This document shows positions 17,700-26,454 of a stretch of DNA of 64,000 nucleotides, piece by piece. A model generated the notes under the pieces. The model was not told the origin of the DNA and did no database searches. It saw nothing but the letters and a program-made list of their open reading frames with translations. The DNA is from Chromatiaceae bacterium (GTDB taxonomy: Bacteria > Pseudomonadota > Gammaproteobacteria > Chromatiales > Chromatiaceae): assembly GCA_024235175.1 (NCBI GenBank), contig JACKMX010000006.1, positions 242,372 to 306,371 on the forward strand, written 5' to 3'. Position 1 is the first letter of the stretch. Every line of letters starts with the position of its first letter. A program made the translations under genes and the position numbers.

Positions 17700-18096
17700 G
17701 AAAAATCTCAGATCTAACAAAACGACCAGCTATATCCGTTCGAATTTTTCCAGCCACTTGCGACCAGTGCCAATCCAGGGATTCCCGGAGCCGTTTCTTA
17801 TCGTGTAAAGGCAAACCTCGGCGACTCAATACAACGATATCTATACCATTTAAACAGAACCGTTGATGACGATAGCTCTCTCTGATCACTCTTTTCACAG
17901 AATTACGGTCGACAGCCCGCTTGACATTTTTTTTTGCAATTGCCAAACCAAGTCGGCCATATTCAAGCCTGTTACAACGCCAGAGAACCGTAAAAAATTC
18001 GTCTACCGATCGATTTGGCCGTTTAAAAATTTGGTTATATGAACCAGCATCCTGCAATCGACAGCGTTGGGGAAAGTCTGTTTTCTTTTGATTCAA
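17692..18096 (-). CDS. rnpA: ribonuclease P protein component
   Basis: Protein subunit of RNase P (134 aa), which helps the RNA subunit remove 5' leaders from pre-tRNAs. The family signature is clear: RLGLAIAKKNVKRAVDRNSVKRVIRESYR, shown here split as LGLAIAKKNVKRAVDRN and KRVIRESYR, with many basic residues. It follows rpmH and overlaps yidC by 8 bases. The first about 15 residues are less conserved, so a slightly later start is possible. Confidence 0.94.
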   Translation of the reverse strand: MNQKKTDFPQRCRLQDAGSYNQIFKRPNRSVDEFFTVLWRCNRLEYGRLGLAIAKKNVKRAVDRNSVKRVIRESYRHQRFCLNGIDIVVLSRRGLPLHDKKRLRESLDWHWSQVAGKIRTDIAGRFVRSEIFHG

Positions 18097-18119
18097 CAGC
18101 TACCAGTGTCCTGGCAGAA

Positions 18120-18257
18120 CTATTGAGGCGTCAGACGGACTCTGCCCTTGGCGCGGCGTGCATTAATCACTTTACGTCCGCCAAGTGTTGCCATGCGGGC
18201 ACGAAAGCCGTGGGTGCGAATACGCTTCAGCGTACTGGGTTGAAAAGTTCTTTTCAT
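18120..18257 (-). CDS. rpmH: 50S ribosomal protein L34
   Basis: 45-aa ribosomal protein L34. The reverse strand reads MKRTFQPSTLKRIRTHGFRA and then a basic, Arg/Lys-rich body ending RVRLTPQ. The sequence matches L34 throughout: FQPS, HGFRARMAT and a final RRAKGR. It is first in the rpmH-rnpA-yidC-mnmE cluster, directly beside the origin region and divergent from dnaA. Confidence 0.97.
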   Translation of the reverse strand: MKRTFQPSTLKRIRTHGFRARMATLGGRKVINARRAKGRVRLTPQ

Positions 18258-18618
18258 GACTGGTTCCCAATTTATCTCTTAGGTATTCAGGTAATATCCA
18301 CCGCATGCGCAGTTGAAAAAAACCCGATAAAAAAGGCGCGTAGAATACTTTGAATTCAAGCGTACTGTCAATATCGCCAGATGCTGTATAGACAGTCTGT
18401 CCAGCAACTCAAAACGCTTGACAAGGAGCGATCAGAGACAGCCGTTATTGGCTTTGATGGGGTTGACACTGCCTGTGGATAACTACATTAAACAGGGGTA
18501 GACTCTGCTGATTCCGAATGAGTAAAGCTAACCATCAGCTTGTAGCTACCCAGTCATCGACAACTAGAAACTGTACAAAAAATATTAATCCATACTAAAA
18601 ATAGTCAGGAATAATCTT
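18258..18618. other. rpmH-dnaA intergenic region (candidate oriC part)
   Basis: 361 bases between divergent rpmH and dnaA, the classical place of oriC in pseudomonads and relatives. One perfect DnaA box is seen (18474-18482), plus an AT-rich stretch before dnaA. Only one perfect box is visible, so a full clustered origin is not demonstrated here; the dnaA-dnaN spacer is the other candidate. Divergent rpmH and dnaA promoters must also lie here. Confidence 0.6.
18463..18491 (+). promoter_or_regulatory. probable dnaA promoter with a DnaA box in the spacer
   Basis: A consensus -35 TTGACA (18463-18468) is followed by a perfect DnaA box TGTGGATAA (18474-18482). Weak -10 candidates lie at 18484-18491. 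A box between -35 and -10 would let DnaA repress its own gene, as known for E. coli dnaA. The -10 is poor, so the promoter is tentative; the box is exact. Confidence 0.5.
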
Positions 18619-19980
18619 GTGAGTCTGTGGAAAAAGTGTATGGATCGTCTGGAAGGTGAACTCTCATCACAGCAGTTCAATACCTGGATCAGACCACTTC
18701 AATCTATAGAAACACCCGACAGTATACGATTGTTAGCACCAAACCAATTCGTACTGAACTGGGTGAAAAACCATTACCTTGGACAGATTAAGAATATTGT
18801 GAAAGATCTTTCCGGCACCAAATCTCCAAATATAGTTCTTGAAATTGGAACCCGCTCAAAAAATAAAAAAGCAACCTCACCGTTGCTCCCAGAAAATTTC
18901 AATTCACAACTTCAGAACCGGCCAATATCGTATTTGGAAAGGTCTGAACAACCGATACCATGTAATCTGAACCCGGATTTTACTTTTGAAACCTTCGTCG
19001 AAGGGAAATCAAACCAGCTGGCACGTGCAGCATCAATGCAAATCGGTGAGAACCCGGGCTCCGCATACAACCCGCTTTTTATATACGGCGGAGTTGGCCT
19101 TGGAAAAACACATTTAATGCATGCCGTAGGGAACATGATCCTGTTGAACAACCCTGGATCAAGGGTTATCTACCTACACTCTGAAGGATTCGTAGCCGAA
19201 ATGGTAAATGCACTGCAACACAATACCATTGAGAACTTTAAAGCGAAATATCGTTCTGTCAATGCGCTTCTGATCGATGACGTGCAATTTTTTGGGGGAA
19301 AAGAACGTTCTCAGGAAGAGTTTTTTCACACCTTCAATGCGCTGTTTGAATCAAGGCAACAGATCATTCTTACCAGCGATCGTTTTCCAAAAGAGGTGAC
19401 TGGGTTGGAGGAACGTCTCAAGTCTCGTTTCGGCTGGGGATTGACGGTTGCGGTGGAGCCACCGGATCTGGAAACCAGAGTGGCAATACTGAAAACCAAG
19501 GCTAAACAGCTATTCGGTGTTGAATTACCCAATGAAGTCGCATTCTTTATCGGAAAACGGGTACGTTCCAACATACGGGAACTGGAGGGCGCTTTACGCA
19601 GAATTATTGCCAATGCTCAGTTTACCGGTGGACAGATAACACCGGAGTTCGCCAAAGATTCGCTCAGGGATATGTTGGTAGCTCAAGACAAGCAAGTTAC
19701 GATCGAAAATATTCAAAAGACTGTGGCTGAGTATTACAAGATACGGACGTCAGATCTTCTATCGAGTAAGCGCAGTAGAACCATAGCCAGGCCCCGACAG
19801 ATTGCAATGTCATTGGCCAAAGAACTCACCAGCCACAGTCTCCCCGAGATCGGTGAGGCATTCGGTGGCAGAGATCATACAACCGTACTCTACGCCACCA
19901 GGAAAGTAGCGGAATTGAGAGAAAGCGATACCAGGGTCGAAGAAGACTTTGGAAACCTGTTAAGAACCCTTACCAGTTAA
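18619..19980 (+). CDS. dnaA: chromosomal replication initiator DnaA
   Basis: DnaA (453 aa) is the AAA+ initiator that binds DnaA boxes and opens oriC. Domain I starts MSLWKKCMDRLEGELSSQQFNTWIRPLQ from a GTG codon. A short linker (about residues 85-125) follows. The AAA+ domain carries Walker A GGVGLGKTHLM and Walker B ALLIDDVQFF. The C-terminal DNA-binding domain holds the signature GGRDHTTVLYATRKV. GTG is taken as the start because it gives the standard N-terminus. It is first in the dnaA-dnaN-recF-gyrB series. Confidence 0.97.
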   Translation: MSLWKKCMDRLEGELSSQQFNTWIRPLQSIETPDSIRLLAPNQFVLNWVKNHYLGQIKNIVKDLSGTKSPNIVLEIGTRSKNKKATSPLLPENFNSQLQNRPISYLERSEQPIPCNLNPDFTFETFVEGKSNQLARAASMQIGENPGSAYNPLFIYGGVGLGKTHLMHAVGNMILLNNPGSRVIYLHSEGFVAEMVNALQHNTIENFKAKYRSVNALLIDDVQFFGGKERSQEEFFHTFNALFESRQQIILTSDRFPKEVTGLEERLKSRFGWGLTVAVEPPDLETRVAILKTKAKQLFGVELPNEVAFFIGKRVRSNIRELEGALRRIIANAQFTGGQITPEFAKDSLRDMLVAQDKQVTIENIQKTVAEYYKIRTSDLLSSKRSRTIARPRQIAMSLAKELTSHSLPEIGEAFGGRDHTTVLYATRKVAELRESDTRVEEDFGNLLRTLTS

Positions 19981-20026
19981 TATGTAAAACCTGTGTACGA
20001 AATTACTGTTGCGGACACTAGCTAAG

Positions 20027-20133
20027 TTATACACAGAAATCTTACAGAATAAACGACTATCACCAATCGGTTATTCGGTAAGGTATAGCCATATAACCTA
20101 TTGAAAAAATTAATAATTTATGGTTTATTCACA
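20027..20133 (+). promoter_or_regulatory. DnaA boxes and AT-rich stretch in dnaA-dnaN spacer
   Basis: Two sequences fit the relaxed DnaA consensus TTWTNCACA: TTATACACA (20027-20035) and TTATTCACA (20125-20133). Between and after them the DNA is strongly AT-rich (about 20095-20200), suitable as an unwinding element. This 221-base spacer is a second candidate for oriC function or for dnaN control. Confidence 0.5.
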
Positions 20134-20201
20134 AAATGTCCCGCCTTAATAATAACAGTATATTTATCTTTCTAGATTAAATTATTTAAGAGAGCTTCGA
20201 C

Positions 20202-21296
20202 ATGAAGATCACCACTTCCAAAGCAGCACTACTTGATCCACTTCAGCAGGTGGGTGGAGTTGTAGAAAGACGTCAAACATTACCAATACTCGCAAATATT
20301 CTTTTGAATATCAGAGAAAAAGCCTTGGTAATTACGGCAACTGATCTTGAAGTCGAGATGAAGACCAGTACAAAGGTCGAAGCGAGTGGGGAAGGTGATT
20401 TTACTCTTCCAGCAAGAAAACTAATAGATATATGCAGAGCTTTGCCAGACGAAGCAGTAATCAATATCAACATTGAAGGAGAGAGAGTAAACATTCTCTC
20501 CGGTCCAAGTAAATTTACATTGGGAACATTACCGGCAAAAGATTATCCGGTAATCGAACCAGCAACCAGAAGCAGTAGTTTCTCAGTTTCTGAAAAGACA
20601 CTAAAGTTGTTGATAGATAAAACACACTTTGCAATGGCTCATCAGGACGTGCGTTACTATCTGAACGGTATGTTATTAGAGATAAGAGAGGGGAAAATTC
20701 GTTCGGTTTCCACGGACGGTCATAGACTGGCGACCAGTGAATGTCAGATTGACAACGCCGCAGAAGTACAGGTGATTATCCCAAGGAAGGCTGTTCTGGA
20801 ACTTGGAAAATTAGTATCGAACACAGACAAAGAGGTCAACGTGGATATTAGTGCGAACCATATTAGGTTTAATATGGGTAGCACTGTTTTTACATCAAAA
20901 CTGGTCGATGGAAAGTTCCCGGACTATAACCGTGTTATTCCGATGGATTCAGATAAGGTTGTTTTGGCAAATAGAGAGATTTTAAGGGATGCTTTACAGA
21001 GGACCTCAATACTTTCAAATGAAAAATATCGTGGAATTTGTTTTAAGTTCTCAAACAATTCACTTGAACTGCTAGCACATAATCCCGAGCAGGAAGAGGC
21101 AAAGGAAGAGTTGCCTATCGACTATTCTGGAGAGAATTTAGTCATAGGTTTTAATGTCGGATATCTGATCGAAGTTTTAAATGTGTTGGAAACGGAAAAT
21201 ATAAGAATGATGTTGAGCGATTCAAACAGCAGTTGTCTGATACAAGATGAGAATAGCTCGGATAGTCGCTATGTGATTATGCCGATGCGGTTGTAA
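20202..21296 (+). CDS. dnaN: DNA polymerase III sliding clamp (beta)
   Basis: Beta clamp (364 aa) that encircles DNA and tethers DNA polymerases and repair factors. The three clamp domains fit the length. The N-terminus begins MKITTSKAALLDPLQQVGGVVERRQTLPIL and the C-terminus ends SRYVIMPMRL, which is the canonical beta-clamp tail. Base composition is notably AT-rich against the window average. It follows dnaA by 221 bases and precedes recF by 77 bases. Confidence 0.97.
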   Translation: MKITTSKAALLDPLQQVGGVVERRQTLPILANILLNIREKALVITATDLEVEMKTSTKVEASGEGDFTLPARKLIDICRALPDEAVININIEGERVNILSGPSKFTLGTLPAKDYPVIEPATRSSSFSVSEKTLKLLIDKTHFAMAHQDVRYYLNGMLLEIREGKIRSVSTDGHRLATSECQIDNAAEVQVIIPRKAVLELGKLVSNTDKEVNVDISANHIRFNMGSTVFTSKLVDGKFPDYNRVIPMDSDKVVLANREILRDALQRTSILSNEKYRGICFKFSNNSLELLAHNPEQEEAKEELPIDYSGENLVIGFNVGYLIEVLNVLETENIRMMLSDSNSSCLIQDENSSDSRYVIMPMRL

Positions 21297-21373
21297 ATGT
21301 TAAAAATAAAATTTATTTTCGATTAACATCACCAAGTATTAATATTCAACTCAATAAGAAAGCCTAAAATTCA

Positions 21374-22429
21374 ATGGCTTTTGATCTAATCCGGATAAAT
21401 GATTTAAGAAACCTGACAAATTGTGAAATCGCACCACATACGGGTTTAAACTTGATCAAAGGAGAAAACGGATCAGGAAAAACATCCTTGCTGGAAGCGA
21501 TATACATATTGGGCAGAGGAAGATCATTTAGGGACAAACAAATTTCAAATGCCGTGCAGCGAGGAAAAAGCTCATTTACAGTGTTTGGAAAAAAAGGGTC
21601 AAAATTTAATAAATCCGCTATAGGTGTTAGTTGTTCAAAAAAAGGGACGAATTTAAGTATAGACGGAGAGAAAATTTCGAAACTTTCTCTACTGGCTAAA
21701 GAGACACCAATCCATATCGTCACCCCAAAGTCGCAAGAATTAATCGAGGATGGCTCAAGTGTTAGAAGGCGCTTTCTTGATTGGGGAGTGTTCCACGTGG
21801 AACCTTTATATCAACAATTTTCCTTTCGGTACCAAAGAGCTCTTAGTCAAAGAAACAAGTCTTTAAGAGAGAGTTGGAAAACGGCGAATATATGGAACAA
21901 AGAGCTGCATGAGTCTGGAAGTAAAATACAAGAATATCGTGAAATATACTTTGAACGACTCAAGGAACAACTTTTAATTCAAATGGAGATGCTGGAAGTA
22001 AAATACGATCTTGAAGTTGCGTTTTATCAGGGATGGCCAAAAGAACAAACCATTAAAAAAATGCTGGATGACGGGATGGCCGGCGATAAAAATAGAAAAT
22101 TTACCAGAATGGGACCACACCGTGCAGACATTAATTTTAAGATTAAAAGCGATAAGTTTAATAAATGGGGTTCAAGAGGTCATTTGAAACTTGTTGTATT
22201 CGCGCTTTTCTTTGCCCAAGCAAATGTAATTAAGAGCATGACTAACAAAGAGACGATTTTACTGGTTGATGATCTTACTGCTGAATTGGATGAAAAAAAT
22301 GTTGAGAGAGTGATTGCACATATGATTAATCAAAAAAACCAAACATTTTTTACAACTACAGATTATCGACTATGTATAGAAAGAAATGTTGGAAAGATGT
22401 TTCACGTGGAACATGGGGTAGTCAGTTGA
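21374..22429 (+). CDS. recF: DNA replication and repair protein RecF
   Basis: RecF (351 aa) is an SMC-like ATPase that loads RecA at gapped DNA with RecO and RecR. Walker A is GENGSGKTS (about residues 32-40). The C-terminal signature and Walker B region read SRGHLKLVVFALFFAQA and ILLVDDLTAELDE. It is strongly AT-rich with many Lys, Asn and Ile codons. Two parS sites are embedded in the coding sequence, each encoding a Phe-His-Val-Glu stretch. Its length is near the family norm of about 360. Confidence 0.95.
   Translation: MAFDLIRINDLRNLTNCEIAPHTGLNLIKGENGSGKTSLLEAIYILGRGRSFRDKQISNAVQRGKSSFTVFGKKGSKFNKSAIGVSCSKKGTNLSIDGEKISKLSLLAKETPIHIVTPKSQELIEDGSSVRRRFLDWGVFHVEPLYQQFSFRYQRALSQRNKSLRESWKTANIWNKELHESGSKIQEYREIYFERLKEQLLIQMEMLEVKYDLEVAFYQGWPKEQTIKKMLDDGMAGDKNRKFTRMGPHRADINFKIKSDKFNKWGSRGHLKLVVFALFFAQANVIKSMTNKETILLVDDLTAELDEKNVERVIAHMINQKNQTFFTTTDYRLCIERNVGKMFHVEHGVVS
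21790..21803. promoter_or_regulatory. parS site (perfect palindrome) inside recF
   Basis: GTTCCACGTGGAAC is a perfect 14-bp palindrome, equal to the parS core used by pseudomonad ParB. It lies inside recF and encodes part of VFHVEP. ParB loading here is inferred from the sequence and from parB in the window. Confidence 0.85.
22398..22413. promoter_or_regulatory. parS site at the end of recF
   Basis: TGTTTCACGTGGAACA is a 16-bp near-perfect palindrome with one asymmetric base pair, matching the general parS consensus TGTTNCACGTGNAACA. It overlaps the last codons of recF (MFHVEHG). It lies about 600 bases from the first parS. Confidence 0.85.
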
Positions 22430-22536
22430 TAGCATGTATAATCCGCAACAGTGATCGCCTAACTCAAAAATATTTATATCTCTACCCAACTTAGTATTGT
22501 AAGCACTGCGTGGACTTAGACTTTTAGGAGTACTTA

Positions 22537-24942
22537 ATGAGTTACAACTCATCGAATATCAAAGTTCTTAAAGGACTTGATGCTGTAAGAAAAAGGCCTG
22601 GTATGTATATTGGAGATACCGACGATGGAACCGGTCTTCACCATATGGTTTTCGAGGTGGTTGATAACTCTATCGATGAAGCTTTGGCTGGCTATTGTAA
22701 TGAGATTAATGTAACTATTCATGATGATCAGGTGATCACAGTCTCAGATAACGGACGTGGTATACCTGTGGACTTTCACTCTGAGGAGCAGAAATCTGCC
22801 GCGGAAGTCATTATGACTGTCCTCCATGCCGGAGGAAAATTTGATGATGATTCCTATAAAGTATCAGGTGGATTGCATGGAGTGGGTGTATCCGTTGTCA
22901 ACGCACTTTCCGATTATCTTAAATTGGTCATACACCGCCAGGGTAAGTGTTACCAACAGGAGTATCACCTGGGTGAACCTTTAGCTCCCCTAAGGGAGAT
23001 GGGCGATTCGGATAAGACCGGAACAGTAGTCACTTTTAAAGCCAGTGATAAAATATTTAAAAATATTGAATATCATTATGAGATTCTCGCGAAACGCCTA
23101 AGAGAACTCTCTTTTTTAAATTCCGGTATAAAAATAGTCCTGGTCGATGAAGTTAAGGATCGCCAGGATGTATTTGAGTATGAAGGAGGCATAGCCTCTT
23201 TTGTCGAACATTTAAATCGTAAGAAGTCTCCATTACATAGCAATTTGATCGCGTTTTCCGTAGAAAAAAACGATGTTATCGTTGATCTTGCGATGCAGTG
23301 GAATGAGTCCTACCAGGAGAACATTTACTGCTTTACAAATACAATCCCTCAAAAAGATGGTGGATCTCACTTGGCGGGATTTCGAGCGGGTCTTACCAGA
23401 ACACTTAATCAATACATAGATAGTGAAGGTTTGGCAAAAAAACAGACCGTCAGTACGATAGGTGATGATGCTCGTGAGGGCTTGACCGCGGTTCTTTCAG
23501 TTAAAGTGCCGGATCCCAAATTTTCATCACAGACCAAAGACAAGCTTGTCTCCTCCGAAGTAAAAGGGATTGTAGAAGCAATTATGTCAGAGAAGCTCGG
23601 CGAGTTTCTGATGGAAAACCCAATTGATGCAAAAGCGATTGCAGGAAAAATGATTGATGCTGCGAGAGCCAGGGAAGCGGCGCGAAAAGCGAGGGAGATG
23701 ACAAGAAGGAAAGGTGTTTTGGATATTGCGGGATTACCTGGAAAACTGGCCGATTGTCAGGAAAAAGATCCCGCAAAATCAGAGATTTATCTCGTGGAGG
23801 GTGATTCTGCAGGAGGCTCCGCGAAACAGGGAAGAGACAGACGCCACCAGGCGATACTGCCTCTGAAGGGCAAGATTCTTAATGTGGAGCGTGCTCGTTT
23901 CGATAAAATGATCTCTTCAGCGGAGGTGGGTACCCTTATTACAGCGCTTGGTTGTGGTATCGGCAGGGAGGAGTTCAACCCCGACAAACTTCGATATCAT
24001 CGTATTATTATAATGACAGATGCCGATGTGGATGGTGCCCATATTAGGACATTATTACTTACTTTTTTTTATCGCCAGATGCCGGAACTGATTGAACGAG
24101 GGCATGTTTATATTGCGCAACCACCTTTGTACAAGATAAAAAAAGGTAAACAAGAACAATATTTAAAGGACGATCTCGATTTAAACAGGTTCCTCTTGCA
24201 GGCGGCACTGGACAATGCCCAAGTGCATGTTAATGAGGAGGCGCCCCCTTTGTCCGGAGAAGCGCTCGAAGCTATTGCATTGCAGTTCAATGCGGTGCAG
24301 GCAACCATAAAACGGCTGTCTAGAAAGTACAACGAATTAGTATTAAATAAACTTATCTATATGCCACCAGTCGATGTTCAAACGCTCTCTGATGGTGGCA
24401 AGTTCAACGGATGGCTGCAGGAGCTGGAGGGGCGCCTCAATGTGGAAAAAAGTGCCGCTTCGCATTATAAACTTGTCAGAACTGACGCCAATGAAATCGA
24501 TCCTGAAGCTATTCTGATATCTCACTGGGTTCACGGTATTAGTACCGAGTCAGTATTCGCGATCGAATTTTTCCAGACTGGAGAGTATCGAAAATTGATT
24601 GAACTGGGTTCAAAGTTGGAGGGTTTACTCGGAGAGAGTGCGTTTGTAACCCGGGGTGAAAGGAGCCAAAAAATCAATAGTTTTGAGCAAGTTCTTAACT
24701 GGCTGATGGATGAAGCCAAACGCGGCCAGCACATTCAAAGATATAAAGGCTTGGGTGAAATGAATCCTGAACAACTCTGGGAAACAACAATGGATCCAGA
24801 TGTTCGGCGTCTTTTACAAGTAAGTATTGAAGATGCCATTGGAGCGGATGAGGTTTTTACTACGCTGATGGGTGATCAGGTAGATCCCAGGAGAGAATTT
24901 ATAGAGAAAAATGCATTGTCAGTGGAGTATTTGGACATTTAA
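22537..24942 (+). CDS. gyrB: DNA gyrase subunit B
   Basis: GyrB (801 aa) provides the ATPase and TOPRIM functions of DNA gyrase, which introduces negative supercoils. The N-terminal GHKL ATPase shows DNGRGIPVD and GGLHGVGVSVVNALS. The TOPRIM motifs are EGDSAGGSAKQGRDRRHQAI and the DxDVDG region (MTDADVDGAHIRTLLL). The C-terminus has KRYKGLGEMNPEQLW-like sequence (QRYKGLGEMNPEQLWETT). The about 165-residue insert typical of gram-negative GyrB is present. It ends the origin-linked operon. Confidence 0.97.
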   Translation: MSYNSSNIKVLKGLDAVRKRPGMYIGDTDDGTGLHHMVFEVVDNSIDEALAGYCNEINVTIHDDQVITVSDNGRGIPVDFHSEEQKSAAEVIMTVLHAGGKFDDDSYKVSGGLHGVGVSVVNALSDYLKLVIHRQGKCYQQEYHLGEPLAPLREMGDSDKTGTVVTFKASDKIFKNIEYHYEILAKRLRELSFLNSGIKIVLVDEVKDRQDVFEYEGGIASFVEHLNRKKSPLHSNLIAFSVEKNDVIVDLAMQWNESYQENIYCFTNTIPQKDGGSHLAGFRAGLTRTLNQYIDSEGLAKKQTVSTIGDDAREGLTAVLSVKVPDPKFSSQTKDKLVSSEVKGIVEAIMSEKLGEFLMENPIDAKAIAGKMIDAARAREAARKAREMTRRKGVLDIAGLPGKLADCQEKDPAKSEIYLVEGDSAGGSAKQGRDRRHQAILPLKGKILNVERARFDKMISSAEVGTLITALGCGIGREEFNPDKLRYHRIIIMTDADVDGAHIRTLLLTFFYRQMPELIERGHVYIAQPPLYKIKKGKQEQYLKDDLDLNRFLLQAALDNAQVHVNEEAPPLSGEALEAIALQFNAVQATIKRLSRKYNELVLNKLIYMPPVDVQTLSDGGKFNGWLQELEGRLNVEKSAASHYKLVRTDANEIDPEAILISHWVHGISTESVFAIEFFQTGEYRKLIELGSKLEGLLGESAFVTRGERSQKINSFEQVLNWLMDEAKRGQHIQRYKGLGEMNPEQLWETTMDPDVRRLLQVSIEDAIGADEVFTTLMGDQVDPRREFIEKNALSVEYLDI

Positions 24943-25112
24943 CACAAAGGTACTCATCTTGCTTTTGACGATGGTACTCTGACAGAGTAACGATTAATCA
25001 TAATCATGCATAGTGACAATCATAAGGAATACTAAACAGCGGACGGTGGCTTTGACTCAAAGAGTTGTTGCCGCCCGAAAGTAGTAAATAATACGCAAAA
25101 CAGTTTTTGGTC

Positions 25113-25126
25113 AGTTAGTACTAACT
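25113..25126. repeat. 14-bp perfect palindrome between gyrB and plsC
   Basis: AGTTAGTACTAACT is a perfect palindrome in the 202-base convergent gap between gyrB and the acyltransferase gene. A T-rich stretch (TATTTTTTG) follows at 25131-25139 on the plus strand, so a weak gyrB terminator is possible, although a palindrome without a loop forms a poor hairpin. Confidence 0.4.
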
Positions 25127-25144
25127 ACCCTATTTTTTGCTTAT

Positions 25145-25864
25145 TTAATGCTGCTGAGGAAGTTGTGAAAGGGTATTTTCAATCCACTGCTCCGCACGTT
25201 TGTTTATCTCTATCGCGCTTAAACCGTTCGTGTTTATAACTGGTCCGATTACTACTTGAATGGTACCCGGAAATTTTTTTATTCCGCGTCTGCGCCAGAA
25301 TACCCCTGCATTGTGAGCAATAGGCAGAACAGGATATCCGGTTTTTTCCGCTAAAAGCCCACCGCCAATTCCATATTTTTTTCTATTGCCCGGGGCTACC
25401 CGGGTGCCTTCGGGAAATATAACCACCGTGCGTCCCTGTTTCAACCGCTTACTCCCCTGTTCAATGATCTGACCTGCGGCCCTTCGTCCGGATTTACGAT
25501 CAATAGCAATGGGCTGTGCGGCAGCCAGAGCCCAACCAAAAATAGGAATCCACATCAACTCCTGCTTTAGAACCCAGGTTTGCTCCGGGGGCAGAATACA
25601 GCGCAGAGCGATGGTCTCCCAGGCTGACTGATGTTTTGAAAGTACGATGGTGTTGTTTGAAGGGATATTCTCCAAACCGTCAACCTGAAAATCCAATCCG
25701 CATATACTCTTCTGCATTATCAGATTAACTCTGGCCCATTGGTTGGCAATCTTTGAACGCCCGCTAAAAGAGAGAAGCCAGCCGAATGTAGCCAGCGTTA
25801 TTCCAAAAAGTGTGGTGCTGATCACCAGACAGGCAAAATAGAGCAAAGATCTGAACAGGATCAT
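25145..25864 (-). CDS. plsC: 1-acyl-sn-glycerol-3-phosphate acyltransferase
   Basis: PlsC-type acyltransferase (239 aa) converting lysophosphatidic acid to phosphatidic acid at the inner membrane. An N-terminal hydrophobic segment (about residues 5-32) anchors it. The catalytic NHxxxxD-type motif appears as SKHQSAWET (His with Glu in place of Asp). The glycerol-phosphate motif is FPEGTR, followed by a VLPIAHNAG block. It is last in the glyQ-glyS-mazG-gmhB-plsC series, 20 bases after gmhB. The HQSAWE version is common in this subgroup. Confidence 0.9.
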   Translation of the reverse strand: MILFRSLLYFACLVISTTLFGITLATFGWLLSFSGRSKIANQWARVNLIMQKSICGLDFQVDGLENIPSNNTIVLSKHQSAWETIALRCILPPEQTWVLKQELMWIPIFGWALAAAQPIAIDRKSGRRAAGQIIEQGSKRLKQGRTVVIFPEGTRVAPGNRKKYGIGGGLLAEKTGYPVLPIAHNAGVFWRRRGIKKFPGTIQVVIGPVINTNGLSAIEINKRAEQWIENTLSQLPQQH

Positions 25865-25884
25865 ATTTGGAGGCTGAAGAGGTT

Positions 25885-26421
25885 CTAGTTGTTTAAGAGT
25901 TCCTGCACGGCACTGTAAAGATTGTCGTAAACGGGAACATCATTTCGGTGAGAAATCATTTCTTTGGTTTTAACGCCGTTGCCTGTCAGTACATGAATGT
26001 GTCTAACACCAAAATTATCAGCCGCCTGCAAATCCCTTAAACTGTCACCTATGGATATAATACCGGTGTTATCGCTGAAAAAACGTTGACTCGCCTGGAG
26101 CAGCAACCCTGGCTTGGGTTTGCGACAGTTGCAGCGGGCTTTTGGTCCGTGTGGACAAAAGAAAATTCCATCAATATGTCCACCGATCTTTCCAAGTTCG
26201 TTCTGCATTTTCTGATGTATAGCATTGAGTGCGTCTATATCGAACAGTCCTCTGGCGAGACCGGACTGGTTTGTGACAATAACTACTCTGTAACCCGATT
26301 GATTAAGGTCGGTGATCGCCTGCAGGCTTCCGGGAATGGGGGTCCACTCTTCCGGAGACTTGATGTACTCTTCGGAATCTTCGTTAATGACACCATCCCT
26401 ATCCAATATTATGAGTTTCAT
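25885..26421 (-). CDS. gmhB: D-glycero-beta-D-manno-heptose 1,7-bisphosphate 7-phosphatase
   Basis: HAD-family phosphatase GmhB (178 aa) in the ADP-heptose pathway that supplies the LPS inner core. The DxD nucleophile motif is LDRDGVINEDS at residues 5-15. Motif II is VIVTNQSGLARGLF. The zinc-binding Cys/His loop FFCPHGPKARCNCRKPKPG is intact. The C-terminal GDSLRDLQAA motif is present. It is located between the MazG-like gene and plsC, as in pseudomonads. Confidence 0.94.
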   Translation of the reverse strand: MKLIILDRDGVINEDSEEYIKSPEEWTPIPGSLQAITDLNQSGYRVVIVTNQSGLARGLFDIDALNAIHQKMQNELGKIGGHIDGIFFCPHGPKARCNCRKPKPGLLLQASQRFFSDNTGIISIGDSLRDLQAADNFGVRHIHVLTGNGVKTKEMISHRNDVPVYDNLYSAVQELLNN

Positions 26422-26454
26422 TTGCCGTAATATTGATAGTAAGTACTAACCAAT

